A DNA stretch of 37,008 bases, from positions 1-37,008 of the forward strand of contig NZ_FCOG02000062.1 of NCBI RefSeq assembly GCF_001544975.2, in the 5' to 3' direction. The stretch is from Caballeronia arationis (GTDB lineage Bacteria > Pseudomonadota > Gammaproteobacteria > Burkholderiales > Burkholderiaceae). Each line of letters opens with the position of its first letter. Positions within the stretch are counted from its first letter, which is position 1. Made by a program: the position numbers and the translations under genes. Of this stretch, positions 7,467 to 15,491 are shown in pieces. The notes beneath the pieces were generated by a model. That model did not search any database. It saw only the letters and a program-made list of their open reading frames with translations, and was not told the DNA's origin.

Positions 7467-8498
7467 GTGAGCGTCAGTCCCGCTACGGTTTCGAGGCCGC
7501 TTTCGGTCGCGATCGTCGCGTTGCCGCCGTGTTCGATGAGCGGCATCGGGCCGATCGTCGACAGCCTGAATCTCGCCAACGAAATCGACGGCCATCGTCT
7601 TTACGACTGGCGCGTCTGTTCCTGGGACGGGCGGCCCGTGCCGCTCTCGGGCGGCGCGCAGCTTCCTGCCGACGCCGCTTTCGGCGATGCCATCCAGTGC
7701 GACTGGCTGATCGTCGTGTCCGAGCGCTACCAGCAATTCGCCGACTACCGGCTCTTTCTCGCGAGTCTCGCGCGCGTGGCGACGCGCACGCCGCTCGTGA
7801 CCGGCATCCATCATGGTGTGTGGTGGCTCGCGATGGCGGGGCAACTGAGCGCGTATCGCGTCGCCGTGAACTGGGAGACGTATCAGCAATTCGCCGAGCA
7901 GTTCGAGCGCACGATCGTCACGCAGCAGATTTTCGAGATCGACCGTGACCGCGCGACCTGTGCGGGCGGGCAGTCCACCGTCGACTTCATGCTGGCGATG
8001 GTCGCGCGCGATCATGGCCGCGATCTTGCTGAACGCATCGCGGATTCGCTCGGCATCGGCGTGCTGCGCGCGGGTGAGGAGCGGCAGCGGATTCCGTTCG
8101 TGACCGCGCCCGGCGAGCGTCATCCGCGGTTAAACGATGCGTTGCAGTTGATGGAAGCGAATATCGAAGATCCGCTTGCCACGGATGAGATTGCCCGGCT
8201 CGTCGGGATTTCGCGGCGGCAGCTGGAGCGGCTGTTCCGGCAGTATCTCGGTTCAATGCCGTCGAAGTATTACCTCAACCTGCGGCTTTCCAAGGCACGC
8301 ACGCAGTTGCAGAGGACGAGCAAGTCGGTGGTGCAGATCAGCCTTGCGTGCGGGTTTGCTTCGGCGGCGCACTTTTCCAATGCGTACCGCGACCGGTTCG
8401 GGGTCACGCCTCGCGAGGAGCGGCGCAACTGGATCGAAAAGCACCGGACGGAGGGCGCGGTCGAGCCGCGCGGTGGGGCCATGATCGAGGCTCGGTGA
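7467..8498 (+). CDS. argR: AraC-family arginine-responsive regulator (ArgR of pseudomonads, GlxA type)
   Basis: A 343-residue regulator. Residues about 12-190 form a DJ-1/PfpI-like (glutamine amidotransferase-like) ligand domain. Residues about 230-325 are an AraC/XylS DNA-binding domain with two helix-turn-helices (DEIARLVGISRRQLERLFRQYLG and VVQISLACGFASAAHFSNAYRDRFGVTP). The GTG at 7467 begins only 4 nt after the hisP stop, so translation is probably coupled. In P. aeruginosa the same arrangement (aot transporter genes followed by argR, beside the aru/ast operon) encodes ArgR, which activates arginine uptake and the AST pathway when arginine is present. It is unrelated to the E. coli ArgR repressor. 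The ligand is inferred from context. Confidence 0.9.
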   Translation: MSVSPATVSRPLSVAIVALPPCSMSGIGPIVDSLNLANEIDGHRLYDWRVCSWDGRPVPLSGGAQLPADAAFGDAIQCDWLIVVSERYQQFADYRLFLASLARVATRTPLVTGIHHGVWWLAMAGQLSAYRVAVNWETYQQFAEQFERTIVTQQIFEIDRDRATCAGGQSTVDFMLAMVARDHGRDLAERIADSLGIGVLRAGEERQRIPFVTAPGERHPRLNDALQLMEANIEDPLATDEIARLVGISRRQLERLFRQYLGSMPSKYYLNLRLSKARTQLQRTSKSVVQISLACGFASAAHFSNAYRDRFGVTPREERRNWIEKHRTEGAVEPRGGAMIEAR

Positions 8499-8533
8499 GG
8501 GCCGGGGTGCACGTGGACCGGTTCATGGTTCTG

Positions 8534-8649
8534 CGCTTCTGTGGAACTTGTCTTCTTAGTGGTCTATTAGCTCTGCCCCTGTCCGGGGCGGGACTTACTT
8601 TCTTTGCTGCTGCAAAGAAAGTAAGCAAAGAAAGCAGCTTTTTCAGGCA
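8534..8649 (+). repeat. Left outer arm of the inverted-repeat element
   Basis: Within this arm, CTTACTTTCTTTGC (8594-8607) and GCAAAGAAAGTAAG (8612-8625) form a perfect 14-bp hairpin with a TGCT loop. Just before it, GCCCC and GGGGC make a second small hairpin at about 8575-8589. The hairpin is followed by CAAAGAAAGCAGC and a T-run, so this arm could also work as a transcription terminator behind argR. Confidence 0.85.
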
Positions 8650-9030
8650 GCAGTCACCGCACGTCCAACGCACGAGCAATACCGAGTGGCCCAGCGCCTA
8701 AGTGTCGCCCTCAAAGGACCACCGGGCTTGGCGCGCGGCACGCACTGTGTCATCGCGCAGTGAACGAGTTGGCACAGCAGTCATTCATCCGTTTTCGCTT
8801 CGCTGGGCGAGAGGTACATCCGTCGCGCGGTTGAGGTTCGCGGTCGTTGCAGTCCGCTGGTTTTCGATTGTGCCCCTCGTCCGAGCGAAGCGCGGACGGA
8901 CCGGAACGCAGTGCATACCACTCCGTTGGAGTTTTTGAGGTGTCAGTGCGTGCGCGCGCCAAGCCCGGTGGTCCTTTGAGGGCGACACTTAGGGGCTGGG
9001 CCAGTTAGTGATGCGAGGGCGGTGACGTTT

Positions 9031-9146
9031 TGCCTGAAAAAGCTGCTTTCTTTGCTTACTTTCTTTGCAGCAGCAAAGAAAGTAAGTCCCGCCCCGGACA
9101 GGGGCAGAGCTAATAGACCGATAAGAAGGCAAGTTTCGTGGAAGCG
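9031..9146 (-). repeat. Right outer arm of the inverted-repeat element
   Basis: Inverted copy of 8534-8649, identical over its inner 89 bp and with 7 mismatches in the outer 27 bp. It carries the same 14-bp hairpin. Divergence is confined to the outer end, which locates the boundary near 9146, about 60 bp before the candidate ArgR site of astC. Confidence 0.85.
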
Positions 9147-9204
9147 TCTGAGCATCAGACGGTGTTGAACCCCAACCCCAGCGCCACCGCCACCGGTAGA
9201 ACCA

Positions 9205-9220
9205 TGTCGCGAACACGCAA
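9205..9220 (+). promoter_or_regulatory. Candidate ArgR half-site upstream of astC
   Basis: TGTCGC (9205-9210), N8, AA (9219-9220) is an exact match to the known P. aeruginosa ArgR half-site. A second, weaker half (AATCGC, 9227-9232) follows one base out of the ideal 21-nt register. The site lies about 80-90 nt upstream of the astC start codon and outside the repeat element. A TAATAT hexamer at 9241-9246 could be the -10. Confidence 0.45.
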
Positions 9221-9296
9221 GACGCCAATCGCGCGATTACCTAATATGGGTGATAACGCAGCGGCAGCAGCAAAAACCGACCAAAGGAGTGGACTC

Positions 9297-10526
9297 ATGA
9301 CCGACATCAACGTAACGCGCGGCACTTTCGACGAAGTGATGGTCCCGGTATTCGCGCCGGCGAATTTCGTGCCCGATCGCGGACGCGGCTCGCGCATATG
9401 GGACACCGAAGGCCGCGATTACATCGACTTCGCCGGCGGCATCGCGGTCACGGCGCTCGGCCACGCGCACCCCGAACTGCTGAAGGTGCTCCACGAACAG
9501 GGCGAAAAGCTCTGGCACATCGGCAACGGCTATACCAACGAACCGGTTCTGCGTCTCGCCAAACGGCTGACCGACCTGACCTTCGCCGACCGCGCCTTCT
9601 TCGCCAATTCCGGCGCCGAAGCAAACGAAGCCGCGCTCAAGCTCGCGCGCCGCTACGCCATCGAAAAGTTCGGGCCCGAGAAGATCGAGATCCTCTCGTT
9701 CACGCAGTCGTTTCACGGCCGCACGTTCTTTACCGTCAGCGTCGGCGGCCAGCCGAAATACGCGGAAGGCTTCGGCCCGCAGCCAGCCGGCATCCGGCAC
9801 CTGCCGTACAACGACCTGCCGAAAGCGCTCGACGCGATCGGCGCGAAGACATGCGCCGTCATCGTCGAGCCGATCCAGGGCGAAGGTGGCGTGCTGCCCG
9901 CCGATCCCGCGTTCCTCGAAGGTTTGCGCCAGGCCTGCGACGAGCACGGCGCGCTCCTGATCTTCGACGAAGTACAGACGGGCGTCGGCCGCACGGGCTC
10001 GCTCTACGCATATATGCAGTACGGCGTGACGCCCGACATCCTCACGACCGCGAAGGCGCTCGGGAACGGCTTCCCCATCGGCGCCATGCTGACGACCGAC
10101 GAGATCGCCGCGCACTTCAAGGTCGGCGTGCACGGTACGACCTACGGCGGCAATCCGCTCGGCGCGTCGATCGCGGAGAAGGTGGTCGAGCTGATCAGCG
10201 ACCCGAAACTGCTCGCGGGCGTCGGCGAGCGCAGCGAGGCGATCAAGGCGCATCTCGCGCGCATCAACGAGCGCTTCGGCCTGTTCAAGGAGATTCGCGG
10301 CAAGGGCCTCCTGATCGGCGCGGAACTCGCCGACGCCTACAAGGACCGCGCGAAGGACGTGCTCAACGCGGCCGCGGCAAACGGCGTGATCATGCTTATC
10401 GCCGGGCCGAACGTGCTGCGCTTCGCGCCGTCGCTCGTGATGCCGATGGCCGATCTCGACGAAGGCTTCGCCCGCATCGGCAAAGCGATCGCCGAAGTGG
10501 TAGGCGAAGCCGTTGCGGCGCGCTGA
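9297..10526 (+). CDS. astC: Succinylornithine transaminase (AST pathway)
   Basis: A 409-residue class III PLP aminotransferase. In arginine succinyltransferase catabolism it converts N2-succinylornithine plus 2-oxoglutarate to succinylglutamate semialdehyde plus glutamate. The PLP lysine is Lys253 in TTAKALGNGFP. FANSGAEANEAALKLARRY and IVEPIQGEGGVLPA are class III signatures, and LIFDEVQTGVGRTG carries the cofactor aspartate. The ATG at 9297 has a strong AAAGGAG ribosome binding site 8-9 nt upstream and gives the normal length. AstC is closely related to the biosynthetic ArgD; its position heading the ast genes decides the assignment. Confidence 0.95.
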   Translation: MTDINVTRGTFDEVMVPVFAPANFVPDRGRGSRIWDTEGRDYIDFAGGIAVTALGHAHPELLKVLHEQGEKLWHIGNGYTNEPVLRLAKRLTDLTFADRAFFANSGAEANEAALKLARRYAIEKFGPEKIEILSFTQSFHGRTFFTVSVGGQPKYAEGFGPQPAGIRHLPYNDLPKALDAIGAKTCAVIVEPIQGEGGVLPADPAFLEGLRQACDEHGALLIFDEVQTGVGRTGSLYAYMQYGVTPDILTTAKALGNGFPIGAMLTTDEIAAHFKVGVHGTTYGGNPLGASIAEKVVELISDPKLLAGVGERSEAIKAHLARINERFGLFKEIRGKGLLIGAELADAYKDRAKDVLNAAAANGVIMLIAGPNVLRFAPSLVMPMADLDEGFARIGKAIAEVVGEAVAAR

Positions 10527-10554
10527 TTCCGAACCCTCGATACTGGAACCGATG

Positions 10555-11604
10555 ATGCTATTCGTCCGACCGGCAAGACTCTCCGATCTCGACGCGCTCG
10601 AACGGATGGCGCGCGCGGCGCATCCCGTGCTGCATTCGCTGCCGCGCGACCGTCATGCGCTCGAAACGCGTGTCGCACTTTCAGAGGATTCGTTTCGCGC
10701 TGAAGTCGATTTTCCGGGCGAGGAGTTCTACCTCTTCGTGCTGGAGGATTCGGAGACGGGCGCGCTGCATGGCACGTCGAGCATCGTGGCGTCGGCGGGC
10801 TATTCGGAGCCGTTCTACGCGTTTCGCAACGACGCGCTGATTCACGCGTCGCGCGAACTGAAGGTGAACCGCAAGATCCACGCGCTCACAATGTCGCACG
10901 AACTTACCGGCAAGAGCCGGCTGACGGGCTTCTATATCGACCCGGCCCTGCGCGACGAAGCCAGCAACGATGCCGCCGCGCATCTGCTCTCGCGCGCCCG
11001 CATGCTGTACATCGCGGCGAACCGCAAGCGCTTCTCGGACGAAGTGTTCTCGCTGATGCTCGGCGTGACCGACGACGCAGGCGTGTCGCCGTTCTGGGAA
11101 GCGGTCGGGCGCAAGTTCTTCGGACGCGATTTCGAGCAGGTCGAACTGGAGTCGGGCGGACGCAGCCGCACGTTCATCGCGGAAGTGATGCCGAGCTATC
11201 CGCTCTATGTGCCGCTTTTGCCCGCCGAAGCACAGCGCGTGCTCGGCGAGCCCGACGAGGGCGCGCTGCTCGCGTATGACATCCATCTGGAGGAAGGCTT
11301 CGAGCCGGATCGTTTCGTCGATATCTTCGACGCCGGTCCGGTCCTGACGATCGCGGTGGAACGTAGCGCGTCGGTCACGACCAACGAGCTGCGCACGGTA
11401 TACGACGGCGCTGCACCTGCCGGTACGCCGTATCTCGTGACAGCGGGCGGCGCGCATTCGTTTCGCTGCGCGCTCGCAACCTTGCCACCGACGCGTGTCG
11501 ACGGCGCCACGCTCACCGCGCCAATGCGCGAGACGCTCGGCGTGACGGAAAAGGACACGGTGCGTTGCGTGCCCTTGCATCTGGCCTCGGGAGAACTGCA
11601 ATGA
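10555..11604 (+). CDS. aruF: Arginine/ornithine N-succinyltransferase, alpha subunit
   Basis: A 349-residue AstA-family protein, the AruF-type subunit of the heteromeric enzyme that transfers succinyl from succinyl-CoA to the alpha-amino group of arginine or ornithine. Family segments are MLFVRPARLSDL, EDSETGALHGTSSIVASAGYSEPFYAFRND, ALTMSHELTGKSRLTGFYI, SPFWEAVGRKFF and FIAEVMPSYPLYVPLLP. Two consecutive ATGs occur (10552 and 10555); the second matches family starts and is better spaced from GGAA. It begins 28 nt after astC and its stop overlaps the start of aruG by 4 nt (ATGA), indicating coupled translation. Confidence 0.95.
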   Translation: MLFVRPARLSDLDALERMARAAHPVLHSLPRDRHALETRVALSEDSFRAEVDFPGEEFYLFVLEDSETGALHGTSSIVASAGYSEPFYAFRNDALIHASRELKVNRKIHALTMSHELTGKSRLTGFYIDPALRDEASNDAAAHLLSRARMLYIAANRKRFSDEVFSLMLGVTDDAGVSPFWEAVGRKFFGRDFEQVELESGGRSRTFIAEVMPSYPLYVPLLPAEAQRVLGEPDEGALLAYDIHLEEGFEPDRFVDIFDAGPVLTIAVERSASVTTNELRTVYDGAAPAGTPYLVTAGGAHSFRCALATLPPTRVDGATLTAPMRETLGVTEKDTVRCVPLHLASGELQ

Positions 11605-12638
11605 TCGTCGTGCGCTCTGTGCTGCCCGGGGACGTGGACGCGCTCGTCGCGCTCGCTCGCGAGACGGGTCCCGGACTCACCACTTTCAAGCCCGACCGCG
11701 ACGCTCTCACTGCGCGCGTCGATCGCGCGCGCCGCACGCTCGCGGGCGCGGCCGAGCCGTATGAAGCGGGCTACTTCTTCGTGATGGAAGACTCCGCGAC
11801 GGGCGATATCGCGGGCGTGTGCGGCATCGAAACGGAAGTCGGCCTCGAGCAGCCGTTCTACAACTACCGCGTGTCGACGGTCGTGCATGCGAGCCGTGAC
11901 CTGGGCGTGTGGACGAAGATGTCGTTGCTCAACATCTCGCACGACCTGACCGGCTACGCCGAGGTGTGTTCGCTTTTCTTGAGCCCGCGCTATCGCACGG
12001 CGGGCGTGGGTGGCCTGCTGTCGCGCTCGCGCTTCATGTTCATCGCGCAGTTCCGCGAGCGCTTTCCGCAACGCCTGTGCGCGGAATTGCGCGGTCACTT
12101 CGACGACAGCATGGAGTCGCCGTTCTGGAATGCGGTCGGCTCGCACTTTTACCAGATCGGTTTCAACGAAGCCGACTATCTCAGCTCGCACGGCAAGAAG
12201 TCGTTTCTGGCCGAACTGATGCCGCGTTATCCGGTGTATCTCGACCTCCTGCCGGAGACTGCGCAGCAGGTGGTCGGCGTGACGCATCGCGACACCGCGC
12301 CCGCGCGCAAGATGCTCGAAGCGGAAGGGCTGCGCTACGAGAATCATGTCGACATCTTCGATGCCGGCCCGGTGCTCGAATGCCACATCGCCGACTTGCG
12401 CACGGTCCGCGAGAGCGTGCTGGTGCAGGTGCGCATCGGCGAGCGAGACGGCGAGAGTGACGCGCGCAGCCTCGTATCGAACACGTCGCTCGACGATTTC
12501 CGTGTCGGCGCTACGCTCGGCGTGCCGGAAGACGGCACGTTCCTGTTGACGGCCGAAGAAGCCGCCGCATTGCGCGTGAAGGAAGGCGACACGGTGCGCG
12601 TGCTCGCATCGCAACCGCGCACGAAGACCGCCGCCTGA
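11601..12638 (+). CDS. astA: Arginine N-succinyltransferase, beta subunit
   Basis: A 345-residue AstA-family protein, the AruG-type second subunit and closer to the single AstA of enterics. It shows MIVVRSVLPGDVDAL, FVMEDSATGDIAGVCGIETEVGLEQPFYNYRV, LNISHDLTGYAEVCSLFLSP, SPFWNAVGSHFY and FLAELMPRYPVYLDLLP. It is a tandem paralogue of the preceding aruF, sharing the SPFW-AVG and AE-MP-YP blocks. It catalyses the committed step of the AST pathway. ATG at 11601 sits within the ATGA overlap with aruF; the next gene starts 18 nt after its stop. Confidence 0.95.
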   Translation: MIVVRSVLPGDVDALVALARETGPGLTTFKPDRDALTARVDRARRTLAGAAEPYEAGYFFVMEDSATGDIAGVCGIETEVGLEQPFYNYRVSTVVHASRDLGVWTKMSLLNISHDLTGYAEVCSLFLSPRYRTAGVGGLLSRSRFMFIAQFRERFPQRLCAELRGHFDDSMESPFWNAVGSHFYQIGFNEADYLSSHGKKSFLAELMPRYPVYLDLLPETAQQVVGVTHRDTAPARKMLEAEGLRYENHVDIFDAGPVLECHIADLRTVRESVLVQVRIGERDGESDARSLVSNTSLDDFRVGATLGVPEDGTFLLTAEEAAALRVKEGDTVRVLASQPRTKTAA

Positions 12639-12656
12639 AGCTATCAAGGACTTACG

Positions 12657-14132
12657 ATGACACTCTCGAATCAGCTTTATATCGACGGCGCATGGATCGA
12701 AGGGAAGGGCGCGCCGTTCGCTTCGCGCAATCCTGCGACCGACGAACTCGCATGGGAAGGCCGTAGCGCCGACGCAGCCGATGTCGATCGCGCCGTCGCC
12801 GCCGCGCGGCATGCGTTCGCTTCATGGTCGGCCCTTTCGTTCGACGAGCGCGTCGGCATCGCGAAGCGTTTCGCCACGCTGCTCAACGACAACAAGGAAG
12901 ACCTCGCGCGCACGATCGGCCGCGAGACCGGCAAGCCGCTCTGGGAAGCGCGCACCGAAGTGGCATCGATGGCCGCGAAGGTCGATATCTCCGTGCAGGC
13001 CTATCACGAGCGGACCGGCGAGAAGCGCGCGCCGATGGCCGATGGCGTCGCGGTGTTGCGTCACCGGCCGCATGGCGTCGTCGCGGTGTTCGGGCCGTAC
13101 AACTTCCCCGGGCACCTGCCGAATGGACACATCGTCCCGGCGCTGATAGCGGGCAATGCCGTGGTGTTCAAGCCCTCGGAACTCGCGCCGGGCGTGGCCG
13201 CTGCGACCGTTGCGTTGTGGGCTCAAGCGGGGCTTCCCGCAGGCGTGCTGAACCTCGTGCAAGGTGAAAAGGACACGGGTGTCGCGCTCGCGAATCACCG
13301 GCAGATCGACGGCCTCTTCTTCACCGGCAGTTCGGACACCGGCACGCTGTTGCACAAACAGTTCGGCGGCCGGCCGGAGATCGTGCTCGCGCTGGAGATG
13401 GGCGGCAACAATCCGCTCGTCGTCGCGCCGGTCGAGGACATCGACGCCGCCGTGCATCACACGATCCAGTCGGCGTTTTTGTCGGCGGGGCAGCGCTGCA
13501 CCTGCGCGCGACGCCTCTTCGTCCCCGACGATGCATTCGGCGCGCGCTTCATGGCGCGCCTGACCGAAGTGACATCGAAGATCCGCTACGGCGCTTTCGA
13601 TGCCGATCCGCAGCCGTTCATGGGCGCGGTAGTCTCGGCGCGCGCCGCTGCGAAGCTCGTGGCCGCGCAGACGCAACTGATCGAAGCGGGCGCGAAGCCG
13701 GTCCTCGAAATGACGCAGCGCGACTCGCGACTCGGCCTCGTGTCGCCCGCGATCCTCGACGTGACGAGCGCCCGCAACATTCCCGACGAAGAACACTTCG
13801 GCCCGATGCTGCAGGTCACGCGCTACACGACAATCGACGATGCGATCAAGCGCGCGAACGACACGGCCTACGGCCTGTCCGCCGGTCTGCTCGCCGACGA
13901 CGAATCCGCCTGGACGCACTTCCAGCGCACGATCCGCGCCGGCATCGTCAATTGGAATCGGCCGACCAATGGCGCTTCGTCGGCGGCGCCGTTCGGCGGC
14001 ATCGGGCGCTCGGGCAACCAGCGGCCGAGCGCGTATTACGCGGCCGATTACTGCTCGTACCCGATGGCGTCGGTCGAAAGCGCGCAGTTGCAGATGCCCG
14101 CAAGCGTGTCGCCCGGACTCGAATTCAAATAA
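12657..14132 (+). CDS. astD: N-succinylglutamate 5-semialdehyde dehydrogenase
   Basis: A 491-residue NAD-dependent aldehyde dehydrogenase of the AstD family. The general base is Glu247 in LALEMGGNNPLVV and the catalytic nucleophile Cys281 in SAGQRCTCARRLF. VFGPYNFPGHLPNGH and VFKPSELAPGVA line the NAD site. It oxidises succinylglutamate semialdehyde to succinylglutamate, the fourth AST step. Length and residue positions agree with characterised AstD. An AAGGA ribosome binding site precedes the ATG by about 8 nt, and the gene is 18 nt after aruG in the same operon. Confidence 0.96.
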   Translation: MTLSNQLYIDGAWIEGKGAPFASRNPATDELAWEGRSADAADVDRAVAAARHAFASWSALSFDERVGIAKRFATLLNDNKEDLARTIGRETGKPLWEARTEVASMAAKVDISVQAYHERTGEKRAPMADGVAVLRHRPHGVVAVFGPYNFPGHLPNGHIVPALIAGNAVVFKPSELAPGVAAATVALWAQAGLPAGVLNLVQGEKDTGVALANHRQIDGLFFTGSSDTGTLLHKQFGGRPEIVLALEMGGNNPLVVAPVEDIDAAVHHTIQSAFLSAGQRCTCARRLFVPDDAFGARFMARLTEVTSKIRYGAFDADPQPFMGAVVSARAAAKLVAAQTQLIEAGAKPVLEMTQRDSRLGLVSPAILDVTSARNIPDEEHFGPMLQVTRYTTIDDAIKRANDTAYGLSAGLLADDESAWTHFQRTIRAGIVNWNRPTNGASSAAPFGGIGRSGNQRPSAYYAADYCSYPMASVESAQLQMPASVSPGLEFK

Positions 14133-14150
14133 TTGCGCGAAGGACTCATG

Positions 14151-15491
14151 ATGCAAGCATTCGAAGCGAACTTCGACGGGCTCGTCGGCCCGACGCACAA
14201 CTACGCGGGGCTGTCGTTCGGCAACGTCGCGTCGCGCAACAACGAGAAGTCGGTGGCGAACCCGAAGGCCGCGGCGAAGCAGGGCTTGCGCAAGATGAAG
14301 CAGCTCGCGGACCTCGGGTTTCATCAGGGAGTGCTGCCGCCGCTCGAACGGCCGTCGCTCAAGTTGTTGCGCGAGCTGGGCTTCACCGGCAGCGACGAAG
14401 CCGTGATCGAGCGCGCCGCGCGCGAAGCTCCCGAACTGCTTGCGGCGGCGAGTTCCGCTTCCGCGATGTGGACGGCGAACGCGGCGACGGTCAGCCCTTC
14501 GGCGGATACGGCCGACGAGCGCGTGCACTTCACGCCGGCCAATCTCGCGAGCAAGCTGCATCGCGCGATCGAGCACGGCGAGACGCGCCGCTCGCTGTCC
14601 GCGATCTTCGCCGACGAGGCGCGCTTCCGGATTCACCACGCGCTGCCCGGTACTCCCGCGCTCGGTGACGAGGGCGCGGCGAACCACACGCGTTTTTGCA
14701 GCGAGTACGGCGTGCGCGGCGTCGAGTTCTTCGTGTACGGGCGCAGCGAGTACAGCCAGGGGCCGCAGCCGCAGCGCTTCCCGGCGCGCCAGACGCTGGA
14801 GGCGAGCCGCGCGGTTGCGCGCCTGCACGGCCTGAGCGAGCGGACGACGGTGTTCGCGCAGCAACTTCCTGACGTGATCGACGCGGGCGTCTTTCACAAC
14901 GACGTGATTGCGGTCGGCAACCGCACCACGCTCTTCTGCCATCAGCGTGCGTTCCTCGATCAGCCGAAGGTCTACGGCGAACTGCGGGCGAAACTCGACG
15001 CGCAGGGTGCCGGATTCACGGCGATCGAAGTGCCGGAGGACGAGGTGAGCGTCGAGGACGCGGTTTCGTCGTATCTCTTCAACAGCCAGTTGCTGACGCG
15101 TCCGGACGGGCGGCAGGTGCTCGTCGTGCCTCAGGAATGCCGCGAGAATGCGCGCGTCGCGAAGTACCTCGATTCGCTCGCGACCCGCTCGACGCCAATC
15201 GATGATGTGCTTGTCTTCGATCTGCGCGAGAGCATGAAGAATGGCGGCGGTCCGGCGTGCCTGCGTCTGCGAGTCGTGCTGAACGACACCGAGCGCGCGG
15301 CGGTCAACCCGGGCGTCTGGATGAACGACACACTGTTCGCGCGCCTCGACGCGTGGATCGACGCGCATTACCGCGACCAGCTCGCACCCGCCGATCTCGC
15401 CGATCCGAAGCTGCTCGCCGAGTCGCGCGCGGCGCTCGACGAACTCACGACGATCCTCGGACTGGGTGCCATCTATGACTTCCAGCGCTGA
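14151..15491 (+). CDS. astB: N-succinylarginine dihydrolase
   Basis: A 446-residue AstB, which hydrolyses N2-succinylarginine to succinylornithine, two ammonia and CO2. It belongs to the amidinotransferase (alpha/beta propeller) superfamily. The catalytic triad is visible: Glu174 (LGDEGAANH), His249 (GVFHNDVIAVGN) and Cys370 (NGGGPACLRLRV). The N-terminus (EANFDGLVGPTHNYAGLSFGN) is strongly family-like. Tandem ATGs occur at 14148 and 14151; the second is about 6 nt after AAGGA and matches family starts. The 3' end overlaps astE. Confidence 0.97.
   Translation: MQAFEANFDGLVGPTHNYAGLSFGNVASRNNEKSVANPKAAAKQGLRKMKQLADLGFHQGVLPPLERPSLKLLRELGFTGSDEAVIERAAREAPELLAAASSASAMWTANAATVSPSADTADERVHFTPANLASKLHRAIEHGETRRSLSAIFADEARFRIHHALPGTPALGDEGAANHTRFCSEYGVRGVEFFVYGRSEYSQGPQPQRFPARQTLEASRAVARLHGLSERTTVFAQQLPDVIDAGVFHNDVIAVGNRTTLFCHQRAFLDQPKVYGELRAKLDAQGAGFTAIEVPEDEVSVEDAVSSYLFNSQLLTRPDGRQVLVVPQECRENARVAKYLDSLATRSTPIDDVLVFDLRESMKNGGGPACLRLRVVLNDTERAAVNPGVWMNDTLFARLDAWIDAHYRDQLAPADLADPKLLAESRAALDELTTILGLGAIYDFQR

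Larger units (their letters stand above)
8534..9146. repeat. 613-bp nested inverted-repeat element between argR and astC
   Basis: A non-coding block with mirrored ends. The outer arms, 8534-8649 and 9031-9146, are 116 bp each and differ at 7 positions; their inner 89 bp (8561-8649 and 9031-9119) are identical in inverted orientation. A second inverted pair, 8687-8747 and 8944-9003, is nearly identical apart from one substitution and one indel. A third 9-bp pair (8796-8804 and 8884-8892) lies in the 196-bp centre. Each outer arm also contains its own hairpin. Short open frames appear symmetrically on both strands (both beginning MSPSKDHRAWRA), as expected from the repeat, so they are not called genes. 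No transposase is encoded. It fills most of the 798-base gap 8499-9296. Confidence 0.85.

Noticed and set aside
8702..8988. Short open frames on both strands beginning MSPSKDHRAWRA
   Set aside because: They lie inside the inverted-repeat element; identical N-termini on opposite strands follow from the repeat, and neither has a proper ribosome binding site.
8348..9155. Frames with LALPLSGAGLTFFAAAKKVSKESS on both strands
   Set aside because: Translations of the two mirrored outer arms; the sequence is explained by the hairpin repeat, not by a protein.
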